Shown here piece after piece: positions 35,115 through 46,600 of a stretch of 64,000 nt of DNA (positions are counted from its first letter, which is position 1; every line of letters begins with the position of its first letter). Source of the stretch: Liolophura sinensis (taxonomy: Eukaryota > Mollusca > Polyplacophora > Chitonida > Chitonidae); assembly GCF_032854445.1 (NCBI RefSeq), contig NC_088296.1:22993853-23057852 (forward strand). The letters run 5' to 3'. The notes under the pieces are model-generated. The model was not told where the DNA came from. It searched no databases and saw only the letters and a list, made by a program, of their open reading frames with translations. Both the position numbers and the translations under genes were made by a program.

Positions 35115-36290
35115 TTCCAAAAATCTGAGATTGACAGTCCTTGTCAGGGTATGAACTCCCAAAAGAAGTAGGACAAAAGAAGTAGGACAAGGTTTCATGT
35201 TTTTTTTTTGTTTCTATGGGTCTACCTCTACACGCACACGCACAAATAAAGAGGACAAGAAAAAATGCGTCCCGAGGCCCACTATTCATCTGTCGTTTTT
35301 TGTAATCCTTTCATTGTTTCTGTGACATCTTTATTTTTCCTTTTAATTTTGCCTTACATTAGCTCCATGGGCAACCCTTTTTTGCTTTTCTTTTTATTTG
35401 CTCTGTCTTACATTCTATCCAGACTGGGGGTTTGTGCAAAGCATTCTGTTCATGTCGGTCAAGTTTCAGTGTAGGTTATACCGAGTAATTTGTATGTATA
35501 GGCAGTGTGCCTGAAGGAAAAGAAAACAACATTTGAGTAAATATTTATTTTTTAGAATGCGGACCACAATGTGATGACACATTTGCACGAATTTGTCAGA
35601 ATACTCAGGCAATTCAAACAAAAGTTTCTTCTCCTTGAACAACCTCCCTCATTTGAGGTGAGCAGTATAAGGATGGCACTGGCAGATGGTGTGTAAATAG
35701 TTGAGCACTAGAATAAGACGGAGCATCTGCTCGCTGAAGCGTGCAGCTCATCGTGTCTGCATGTGTAAGAAACCAACCGCTGAGTCTTTCTGATGACCTT
35801 ATAACTTATCCACCCAACAAACAAACACATGTACCACAACCCATCTGGCAGCCATTTCTGTTACACATGAACCAAGGCCCATAATGTTAAAACTGGAAAA
35901 ACAATGTGGCACAAATTACAAACACAGATTGATCTTCGTCTGCTCAGGGATTTATTAAGCCGACGAGTTCAAATCCAGCTTGTGAAGATTTGTTCTTGTC
36001 AGGAGGCTTTAAAAAAGCTGCTCTATTTTAGTGGGCCTATTGTAATCTGTGTGTCTGTCTGCCTGCCTGCCTGTCCATTCCCAGTCTGTTTGTCTGTCTC
36101 TCATTCTGTTTACTTTTGTTTCTATCTGTCTATTTTCTGACTTTGTATGTCTGTTTGTGTGAATGTTTGTCAGTTTTAATGTTCTATAGTACTCATTTAC
36201 ATAAATTTATGTGCGGGGTTTAAACTGAATCAAATACAATCTTATCATTATTTATCTGTGATTCATGACGATACTGTTGGCAATCTATAC
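35115..36290. other. Intergenic, nothing recognised
   Basis: A C/T-rich CTGTCTGTCTGCCTGCCTGC tract lies at about 36050-36130. No supported gene. Confidence 0.45.
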
Positions 36291-36297
36291 CGTATCA

Positions 36298-36489
36298 TCA
36301 CTCTGGACCGGACACCATGTGCCATCTGGCTATGTGTTTAATGTCAACCTTGCCGTGGTTGGCATGCGATCCGTAGAACGCCATTGCTGAAGAAAGCAGC
36401 TTCACAAATTTGACGCCTCTGTCGACCAAAGCAGACAACTCGCCTGGTGTGTTGGCCACACCACAAAAACCATTGTGTAAGAACTTCAT
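36298..36489 (-). other. Possible coding fragment, unassigned
   Basis: A 63-codon frame reads FCGVANTPGELSALVDRG, then VKFVKLLSS and HGKVDIKHIARWHMVSGPE before a stop. It is richer in G+C than its flanks and looks protein-like (regular Val/Leu/Lys/Gly mix). It could be a stray exon or a decayed gene fragment. I do not recognise the family, and no splice partner was found. Confidence 0.25.
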
Positions 36490-36499
36490 GAGTATAATT

Positions 36500-38800
36500 G
36501 TTTAAAACCCATATGATAACAAAGTTTTATATTTGTGTTTTGAATACCCTGACTTTACCGGGAAGTATGCCCAGTAGATTCATTGTTATCCGGTATTTTT
36601 CTGTTTCAACAATCGAAGAATGTTTTAAGAGTTAGTTCAATTTATAGAACTGTCTAACCAAATTCGCTACAATCCTTTTATAGGTATATTTTATTATTGC
36701 ATATAGTATAATTATTTATTTCGTTCTTGTTTAACTCCATACTTAAGCATTTTTCACTCATATGACAACAGATCTATTCTATTCAGACTATTGTTTTGCA
36801 TCGCTGCTACGAAACAGACATGTTTGCCCCTTGAACCCTGAATCCAGCTCGCAGGTTTTTTCGTCCACGCTTAGTCAAAGTTTCGTAATACCAGACACGA
36901 CGCCGCATATTTGTTTATTGATCTATTCATTAATCCGTTCAATTATTGAATCGTTTATTTACTTTCTGTTCCACTTAATGTTAGGGATGTTTTACTTATG
37001 AGAAGGTGGAAAATTATACGCGTCGTGGAAAGTTGTATGTCTGGCAAATCACTGACTCTTTGACAAGTTACTGACAAACATTTCAAACAAGTCGCGTTCA
37101 AACTTGCATATCCTTTTAGTGGGCAATTGGTCTTCAGCTAAAGCACGCAGAATGCTTCACAATGGCTGTTGCTAAGGAACCTGACCGAGGGCGAGACCGG
37201 AGGAACACGCGAAACATAGATGTACTGCGGCATCTATCTTGAGAGGACCAGTGATATGACACTGTTGACATTTTTGGGTACAAAACATGTACAATGTTTT
37301 TGTCGACTTTTTAAAGGTCATTCAATGTGCACTTTAACACCGTACCATCGTAATTTATTTTAGATTTTGTAAAACATTTCTAAATGTTAAAGAATTCTTT
37401 CGCCTTAAAATCATTTTCGACTTGGAAGGACGTTGCCATCCAGTACTATTTAAACAATATTTCAAACAGTTACACGATACAGCCATCGCAAGGATGTCAC
37501 TCTACACTGAAAACAGATTTAGCTTATTAAAGCACAGAAACATGTACTGGACCTAGGAAAATCAGGACACGATCCTTTTAGACAGATGTAAAGGCTGTTA
37601 CACTTGTGATAAATGTCAACACGTTTGCGAAACAAAACTAGTCTGGGACGGGTTGATGTATTTGATAGGTCGTCTAATCATCGTTAGAGATCGCAAAAAG
37701 TTAATGTCTGTTATGATTGGCCAGACTTTTTTTTGCATAAATGCGCTGTTTCCTTAGATATATGACCAGTCGGAAGGTAGCGTTACATATGTAATATAGC
37801 TCTAATTGTCTTCCTATTGATGAAGAATGGCTTGCATAATATACTGTGGAACAGCGTTTTACGTGGAGGGGGGGGGGGGGGGGGGGGATTTCTCGGAAAA
37901 ATCCAGGAATGTTATGCGTCGTATTGCCGTCGTTTCAATCTTCAGTGGAAGTTAATTAATTGTAAATATTTACACCCTAGGGTAGGACAGAAAAACTGTA
38001 ACTCAGAATTATGGGTTATTTTCTATCTTTCTAGACATAAGATACAGTTCTCGGTCAAAATTTTATTTTAATTGACTGATTAATTAACGACAGCTCATAG
38101 ATCTGTCATTAGTGTTACTCTCTTTGTTTACATGTTCGTTCCACAGACAGTTTACGCATTGTTCACAGTACAGGTATGATCTTTAAAACATCCAACCTTT
38201 TTCGTAACTACACGTAGTCTGATTGGACAAACCTATTCGACGGGTAATGGCCAGTTATTTCGTCTGTACCCATCCCTGTCGTCACCGTTTACACTCTAAT
38301 CAAGACAAATAGAGCACTTGTACACATAACATTAAAATGAAAGCGGCGAACTAATTTGAAAAGCCACTTTGGCGTGTTCCAAGGGATGATCATTAATGAT
38401 GGGTTCGTCGTCAATATAAAACATATGTCAGCATCCGTAGCACCTTCATGGCGAGAAGTATAACGGGCAATCTGAAATTTGCTATTGCCCAGTTTCTATA
38501 TGGTATAATATAGTAAAGACACTAAACATTGGACACTAAACAACTGCCAGTGGAAACACCTATGGACATAGTATCGGTAAGAACATCTGTGCTTAGTTTT
38601 AGAATTTTTGGGGTTGAAAAATAAGCAGCGTTACGCTCAAATTTTATTGTGGGCAGTCACACTATGCCGATAAAATGTTGAGGACTTTGATATGAAACCC
38701 AGATGATCTATTTTAATTTTCAGCAACAAAAAGTGGACATTTTTGTTGGGTGTGTACCCCTGCGCATATACACGAAACTCCAACATTAAATACTGTGTAC
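36500..38800. other. Intergenic, nothing recognised
   Basis: Contains a faint SINE tail at 36714-36773 and a run of 20 G at 37868-37887. No gene. Confidence 0.45.
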
Positions 38801-38807
38801 AGCATTA

Positions 38808-38951
38808 TTCTGGGAGGAAACCGGGCAGGGTTCGGAGGAAACCTACGATCATCCACAGGTTGTTGCCCGATCGCCCCACGTAAGACCGAATGAGGTGGAT
38901 TCAAACTCACACCAGCACTACACTAGCGCGCTAACCATCTTGTCCGCCGCG
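38808..38951 (-). repeat. SINE family A, diverged fragment
   Basis: GGGAGGAAACCGGGCAGG, CTACGATCATCCACAGG, GATTCAAACTCACACC and ACTAGCGCGCTAACCATC give the reversed body and head, with a different B-box spacing. Confidence 0.65.
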
Positions 38952-39040
38952 AAATCGGGAGACTTGGGGTCAAACTCTGGTCGGGTCATACCAAAGATGT
39001 GAAAAAATTTGAACCTGTTAATTTGAATTAAATAAATATA

Positions 39041-40567
39041 CTATCCAAAAAAGAAACGCATAGGTGTTTTGTTTTATTTTAAAATGAAATAAATACATTT
39101 TGTCTTCATTTCATGAGCAAAATGTGTTTTAATATTGTTAATAGTCACAGTTAGCACACATTTTATTCCTCAAAACATTTCTTGGTTGAAAATGTTGAGT
39201 TTGGAGGCCGTTTTTGGAAGAAGTAAAAAATACAGCACCACACTGCATCACGTGCAGTCTTACACGCCGAACTTACGCATGGAAAGCATGCAGTGTGTGA
39301 CTATAAAACCGCAACTTCGGGCCGGAAATCGGCGTCTCTCAAGTGGTGTTTTCAAGCTGATTCAGCATGCCACGTCTTGACACTGTCACAAGAAATATTG
39401 CCATTGGAAGACTTCAAGCTGGAGAGTCCCAATCGTCCATTTCTAGGCGTCTACACGTCAGCCAGAGCACGATTTCACGGCTTGCTGCCCGCTACAACAA
39501 TACTGGGACAACAAATGACCGTCGGCGTTCAGGTCGACCACGTGTCACTACAGCAGCCCAAGATCGCAACATAAGGTCCTCCATTTGCGTGACCGTTGTG
39601 CTACAGCTGAAAGCACAGCAGCCAGCATACCGGGACTGAGGAGGATATCAGGTCAGACAGTGCGGAACAGGCTGAGGGAACATGGACTGAGAGCCAGGAG
39701 GCCCTATGTTGGGATCGTGCTGCGTCCTCACCATCGCGCCAATCGCCTCCGATGGTGTAACAACGTGACTGCATGGAATCTACGCAACTGGCGACGCATT
39801 TGGTTCAGTGATGAGTCCAGATTCCTACTGCAGAGACGTGATGGTAGAAACCGGGTTTACAGACGTGCTCACGAACGTTATGCCTCTAACTGCGTACGCC
39901 AAGTGGACAGATTTGGTGGAGGGAGTGTGATGATGTGGGCAGCAATATCGTATACTGGTCGTACAAATCTTGTCCACGTTCAGGGAAATCTTACGGCCGT
40001 ACGCTACCGAGACAACATCCTGCAGCCACACCTCTTACCTGTCATTGACGTTCAGCGGGAGTTGTTCCAGCAGGACAACGCCAGACCGCACACGGCACGT
40101 GTCACAAGGGACTTCCTCGCCGAAAACAATGTAAATGTGCTACCCCGGCCGTCCCGTTCCCCGGATCTTAACCCAATTGAGCATCTGTGGGATGAACTTG
40201 ATCGACGTCTACACCAACGTCAACCTCAACCCCAAACGCTTCAAGAGCAGGTTGCATGTTTGCAGGAGGAGTGGCAGAACATTCCCCAGGCCTCTATCCA
40301 GCGTCTCATCCAGTCCACGACAAGGCGTGTCAGAACTGTTATTCGTGCCCGTGGTGGTCACAACAGATACTGACATTCCACTCAAGTGGGAGACTCATTG
40401 TGAGTGTCTTACCTCAAGTTGATGGCCTTGTTGTCTAGATATGGACCCTCCCTTATCTGTGTAAAAAAATATTTGCAGAATAGCAATTCTTATTTAGTTA
40501 TGCATAATTGAAAAGACTGCATCACCTCCGCAAAAAACCGGGCTATGCGTTTCTTTTTTTTGGATAG
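39041..40567 (+). mobile_element. Tc1-like DNA transposon, 1527 bp
   Basis: Terminal inverted repeats of 23-25 bases start CTATCCAAAAAAGAAACG at 39041 and end at 40567 with the complement. The right copy carries two extra A/T pairs. TA flanks both ends (39039-39040 and 40568-40569), the Tc1/mariner target duplication. One transposase gene fills the middle. Confidence 0.96.
39367..40373 (+). pseudogene. Tc1-like transposase, single frameshift
   Basis: DDE transposase that would cut and paste the surrounding element. The N-terminal part (from ATG 39367) holds the paired helix-turn-helix region (SISRRLHVSQSTISRLAARY) and the GRPR linker. The catalytic part follows in another frame: WFSDESRF (first Asp), QQDNARPHTA (second Asp) and SPDLNPIEHLWDEL (Glu), with 34 residues between the last two, the DD34E spacing of Tc1. 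The frames meet near 39570-39575, where one base seems to be missing. Corrected length would be about 335 residues, normal for the family. Close TIRs and one lesion mean recent death, or an assembly error. Confidence 0.93.
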
Positions 40568-41106
40568 TATATTTCCTTTCGTAGTTTATTTTAATTGATT
40601 GGATAAATCAGGAATACGTAAATATAAAGTACCGTCCAAACAAGCGTCAAGATAGAATGGCCTCTTCTAGCAATATGGCGTACGCATGAACTCACAATGT
40701 CGGGTAAAAATTTGCTTCACACGCCAGGAAGCAGTTTTGGTATTTGCCAAATTTCGGTGATACACATGTGGGTTGTTTTATTCGGCCTTAAAGTTGAGTG
40801 TATACTTGAATGAAATATTTTTGATGAAGAATAGATACACAAGATATTTCCATAAAATGACTTAAATGTGACCCGAAACCGAATTCTAAATTACTTCTGA
40901 AATTCTCAATTCTTACTACTACGTTATCGATCACGTTACTGAAAACATTATGGTTTTAGCAAAAAATTATTTTGAGTATGTTCCACGCATACAGTGGCAG
41001 CCACCATTTTGGTGAGAGGAAACCCGACATCGCTATGTGTGGGTAAGAAACCATTTTTGTTAATACATATGTACGCCCCCCCCCCCCACACACACACATG
41101 GATACG

Positions 41107-41175
41107 TGTATATAGCAAAATACACAGGAATATTCTTGAATACCTCGTAAAAGACCAATGAAAATAAATAAATCA
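41107..41175 (+). repeat. SINE family A 3' fragment
   Basis: GGAATATTCTTGAATACCTC and GTAAAAGACCAATGAAAATA. A body piece (GTGGCAGCCACCATTTTGG) lies at 40992-41012, the rest being replaced by a C/CA-rich tract. Confidence 0.6.
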
Positions 41176-41228
41176 AACACACAACGAAAGAGGGAAAAAA
41201 CTGCCAAACTTTTGGTTGTAACCTTGTA

Positions 41229-41234
41229 TTTATT
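41229..41234 (-). promoter_or_regulatory. Polyadenylation signal of gene B
   Basis: The minus strand reads AATAAA about 45 bases past the gene B stop codon, a normal distance for a short 3' UTR. Confidence 0.55.
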
Positions 41235-41278
41235 CTATAATAACAGCCACAAATGTGGACATAGATACAGTCTCTTTA

Positions 41279-41359
41279 CTATACTTCATCATCGTCGTCC
41301 GTTCTGGAACGTTTCTCTTCAAACAGCTCAGTTTCTTTTCGGTAACATCTCTCACAATT
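41279..41359 (-). CDS. Gene B exon 13: C-terminal tail and stop
   Basis: After AATCATCAG the minus strand reads NCERCYRKETELFEEKRSRT and an acidic run DDDDEV, then TAG at 41279-41281. Phase 0 fits the exon 12 donor. An alternative acceptor 9 bases further in (exon start 41350) also stays in frame. A basic start followed by an acidic end parallels gene A exon 13, though the sequences differ. Confidence 0.65.
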   Translation of the reverse strand, partial: NCERCYRKETELFEEKRSRTDDDDEV

Positions 41360-43582
41360 CTGATGATTCAGGTAATGTGTTTTAGATACCAGAGAATTTC
41401 GTATACGCTGGAAGACAAATTAATAAAACAAAATCAACAACAGCCATTTGCCGAAAATATGAACGCTGAAACTTGATGTTTGCATCCATTTGCTACAGCT
41501 CTGTCCGATCCTAACGATATACTCTACGTGTATCATCCGCCCATCCTATGCGCACCTTTGACCGGATGTGGGGCGGATCATACGGCTATGAAAGGCGGCA
41601 CATGTGCGGATGTTGGCACCATCCTGATCGGGCACGGTTTATCTTCAGTTTGTTTACCTGGTAAGTCAAGCGTGGTGAGTATTAGCGAACTGTCTATCAT
41701 TCAATCCAGTAAAATGTGAGCTAGCCCAATGCATGACTTCGAAATTTTGCTCTCCCGTTTTTCGAGGAACAACGATGATGGTATAAGTCCTCACAAAATG
41801 TTGTACCAATATTTTAAACTAGCCATTCGCGGTGCCTAAATTGTTATGTATAAGTTCTGGTATATCTATACACTATATTTAGCGCTTAAACTGACGCCCT
41901 CAGAAAATCGTGTATTGTACATATAGGTTATGGTTCTGGCTTGCCAAAAAAATGCGGAAACAGTCAAAACTCCATATGCGTATTATCATGGTTATGAGCG
42001 AATTTGTAACCAAGTCGGGAACTAGACTGTTTGTGCATGTTTTTTTTGTCTTTTGTTTTTGTTTTTTGGTTTTGTTTTTTTTTTTTTTTTGGTATTCCAA
42101 GAGAGCGAAAGAGGGTGGTGTCGAACAACGCGGCAATTGTTATAAATTAGATGAAGTTATGTGTGAATGTTAGTGCATGTAATAAAAAACCAACGCGGAT
42201 GAGCGGAGCGGATCGGATCATACACTCACCATACGCGGACCCTACTGCCATAATTCGCGGATCCTACACACATCATATGCAGATAATACACTCATCTTTG
42301 CTGCATGATTGGCGTATGATGTGAACGTCTTGCGGTGATATTACACCCTTGCCAAGCAGATGTGCCATTCTACCTCCGTGTCAGATATATCGTTAGGATC
42401 GAGCAGTACTGCACACTCTCCGTTATTTTTCCCATGTTTCAACAAATATAAAGTCATTGTCAACTTTTCATACTCACCAGATTGCAGGTTTCACTAATTG
42501 CATTGTTCGGACACAAAACCACACTCCACACAGTACATGCTTCAATGAACGTAGCCGGATTTCCGGGCCACCGTCGTATAAGCGAAATATTCTTTACAAG
42601 GGCGTAAAACACCAATCAAGCCAATAAATTATCATTGGCAGCTTTATGGATTTTGCACCAGACAATTGCTGGTCAGAATATATACGTAATTTTTGCTTAC
42701 TTCATTTATGACCTCAAAATTGCCTTGTTTGTGCCTACATTACTAAAAGCCATATGTACGTTACATCCTGTGCGCTTTCGACGACTTACCGGATCCTTAT
42801 AGGTGTATTCGTTGGATTATCACCATCGGTCCTGGACCAGTGATTTCGAGAGTTTGAATCCAGCACCCGCTGGTTCGTCTATTGTTTTAAGTGAGGTGTT
42901 TTGTAATGTGCATGTATCTTCTGTTAAGCAGTGCTTTTCTGTCGTATGATCTGCCACCTTAAACTTGACTGTCATCGTACACACAGAAGTTAAACATTCT
43001 TAAACATATTCAATAAAGGCGCCTGAACAGATAGATTGGTTGGGCGTCAAATCAGACATTCATATACCAGCAATCAAACAATATTGACGTTCCTGTCAAT
43101 CATCACAAAACAATATTTCACACAAAACCACCAAAGACCTAAGACAGTACAGAAAGTACAAAATTAGGAAGGATTTATCCGAAGAGAAGTAGTCAACATT
43201 CTTCACTATTGTTGGAAAGATGGACAGAATGGTCCAGGTGAATGAATGGAATCTGTATTCAAATTGTACAGCAAATCTCGTTCACATTTCTAAATCTTCA
43301 ATAACGATATTTATTACATAGCTATAAACATGGTCCAATGAAATCAGTAGATTCGTACCAGGTGGCCGTCCTGTACTTGGAACGATATTGGATCCATTCA
43401 TAATATACAGTAGCAAAAATGAGTATCTTTTTAGGTTAAAAGCATTGGGCAGGGGGCTTCCTTGTGTTTATCATTTGCTTTCCGCGTTTCTGCAAACATT
43501 GACGTGGACGGGGTAAAATTTTACACTATTTGCTGATTTCCACATGCGAAAAATACTAAAAGGAAAATCAAAAATGACTTAG

Positions 43583-43624
<42 letters not shown>

Positions 43625-46600
43625 GCTGGATACAGAATGTGTTGCCCGCCGAGAACAAGAAGATTGGAAGAACTTCCTCGAAAGACCAACTGAATCTGTA
43701 TGTGTATCTTTTATCGTTATTTTTGCGCGAGGTTTATGTCCTCCGACGGAATCAGCCTTATAATAAATATATCATTGTGAAGTTCTTTTCATATTATGGA
43801 GCGGTATTGTACTCGTCCATGATGTGATGGAAATCACCATCGATATAGATTCTCAACACATCATGGACTCGTACTATACCACTACATAAAGCAAAAAACA
43901 CTTCATCATAACCTAATAACAGCTCATGTGCGATAAGAATGTTTAGAGTGCAGGAGTTTGATGGAATAAACTTGGCACATAAGTTTTTACCAGATAAGTG
44001 CAGATAAGAGTTTCAGCGTTACCTTCAACAGAGGGCCTTTTTGTTTTACCAAAACGTACACGCCGTAAGCCGGAAGTGGAAGCACGAACACGATCGATAT
44101 TGTCCAGCCCAAAGCCACCGCCCAGCTGGGGTATTGGTATTCTGCATACGTCGGAGCCTTAAGCTGGGTCGTCGTCACCAGAATAACGACCTGTAAAAAC
44201 ATGATTTTCCTCTGTAACAGGGATAAACGTGACGGTTCATCAACAGGTGGTGGGCACGAAATATATGCGATTTTATATATTTTGACGTTTTCTTGGTATG
44301 CTATCACAATGACACGGTTATTTCATATAAAACGTCAATGGTAACCTCTGAATACTCACTCCTTTTCTAACGTCTTCTGGTTTAAAGGCCATTCAAGACG
44401 GATAGTTAGGTTTATCCATGACTTGGTTAGAAGCACAATAGAATTTTGCAGGAAAATAGTGTGACACAAGCATGTCTGAAGGAATTCCACGAGATCTCGC
44501 GTGAATCTGACCCGGTTGGCTATATGACAAAGAAACCTGTTATATCAACTAAGGTATCCTTTTCAAAGACATCTTACCTTTCCATACTAACTATTCATGT
44601 AAATTCATTGGATGGTCGCTTTTATCCAAAACAGTGACGACAGTTAGAAAGAAATGGTCACACGTAACCAGTGAAAAACGACCTGTGGGAATTCGGTTAA
44701 TATGACAGCACTGTTGCATCTTATATACTCACAAACGTGGATAGCGTCGTACCATATTTCCAGATGTATTTCAAAGCGGTGAGCAGCTTTGGATTCACAT
44801 CTTGAACCATTTCTCTCACGTTGTCCACAAAGCGATCTATACCTGAAAAATTTGTTCGAACCCTAAAGATGTGTTCAGTTCAGATATTTATTTCTCTGCT
44901 CTTTGAAATAAGTTTTGATGCAAAGGAAACTATATTGACAGATATTTCAAGGCCATTTTGTCATAGAAGAAAATACGATGAAATTTAGGAATGTTTATAT
45001 CAGGAGAATATGTCATTACGTTCTACCAGGAGCTCGGTTGCTTGGAGAATCTGAAATGCACGATCCCTGACTAAAGCCCCATATCTGTATGTAAGGAGAG
45101 CTGCAGATGTACAATTCATGGATAGGACATTAAAACACCAACTTAAAGTATTTATCAAATGAAAGACCAGTGAACACTGTCCAGAAAAATAGTTTGATTT
45201 ATTTTTCAGAATTATTTAACCAACTATAATGCATTTAAAACATACTATTCTATGACGGTCTGTTGAGACCCACGGGGTATCACTGACGTCACAGCAATAT
45301 TTTTGAGTTAAATAATTTATTTCACTGACCATTTGTTGAATGCATTCATAGTTCTAAATGAACAATTTTGAATCATGGAATACAGCAATATGTGTGTCAA
45401 GTAGCAAAAAGCTGAAGTTAAATTACTAGTCTCAACATAGTCAGAAATGGCCACAGTAAAATCCAAAGTTTTCAGTGCATTTTACGTAGTCAAAAAAATT
45501 TTCTAAAAATAGAAATCAAACTATTATTTCTCTAACATGTACTTCATGCTAGTGTCTTCTTTGCTGTTAATCCGAATGTGGGAAACGTTTTCCATGTACA
45601 GCCTCTGATTACAGCAGATGATTCAAAGCTATACTCACAGAATATTAGGATGGTTTTGAACAAGGTTTGAATCAACATCATAATAAATGATGTGGATTAG
45701 CATCTTTCAAAAACGTATAAATAAACGCCTTTCAAACAATGTGTCAATTAACCCTCTCTAGAAGGTGCCTAATGTTGAAATTCTAGTCTAATGTGATTTT
45801 ATCAAGTTAGCTTTTGCATAATGCCTGTAGATTATTTTACACACATCTGTTACACTAAATGATTGGGAATTAAGGGTTATTCTGCTGTCAAATATGCCTC
45901 TAATATGACAATTTATTGCATTACTGTTTAAAAGTAACTTCAGTCGCATGAGACGTAAGTTATCCAAGCGATCTTATGGTTCATAATGCAATACTATCCG
46001 GATCAAAGGTCAATGGTTACTTACTATATATCCATGAACCTCAGTCAACTTGACACAGCTGGTCTATCACTTATATCTTGGTTTAGCATGGCATTTATTG
46101 TGAGCAACCCTAGATCTGCATATGGAATGAATATGAACTTTTGGGTCTACCACTAAATGTTTCCATCCGTGGTTTTGGGATAATAGATGACATGTCCCTA
46201 TTTATTTAACCTTGTTAACTGAATCCTGTTTTATTTCCCTTAATACTTAAGCTACATGTTGCAGGGCAGGGGATATCTTCCTTGGTTACTGCGTTGTACT
46301 GTTTCATCAGAGTGATTGTCACTGAGTACTTTATTGGCTAACTGTGCACGAAATAAACACCTCAGACTGCCAACTACTTCCTTCGGTGTTACTATTTCCG
46401 GGACTAACATCAATGTATAATAAGTTTCCGGCTGTTAAATGAAGTTTCCCCTTCTCAATTAGCACGAATCATGCGTTAAAAGTAAATTAATGGGGTCACC
46501 AAGTACGTCAGCCTAAAATGGCTGTGACCGTTTATTTATTTCTCCATCCTCCATCAGCAGCTGTAGAATATCTCACTTATACGACAGCGGCCACCATTAT

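Noticed and set aside
34170-35171. 333-codon plus-strand open frame (longest but one in the window)
   Set aside because: It is produced by a 48-bp satellite whose unit length is a multiple of three; an overlapping frame is equally open and no coding motif is present.
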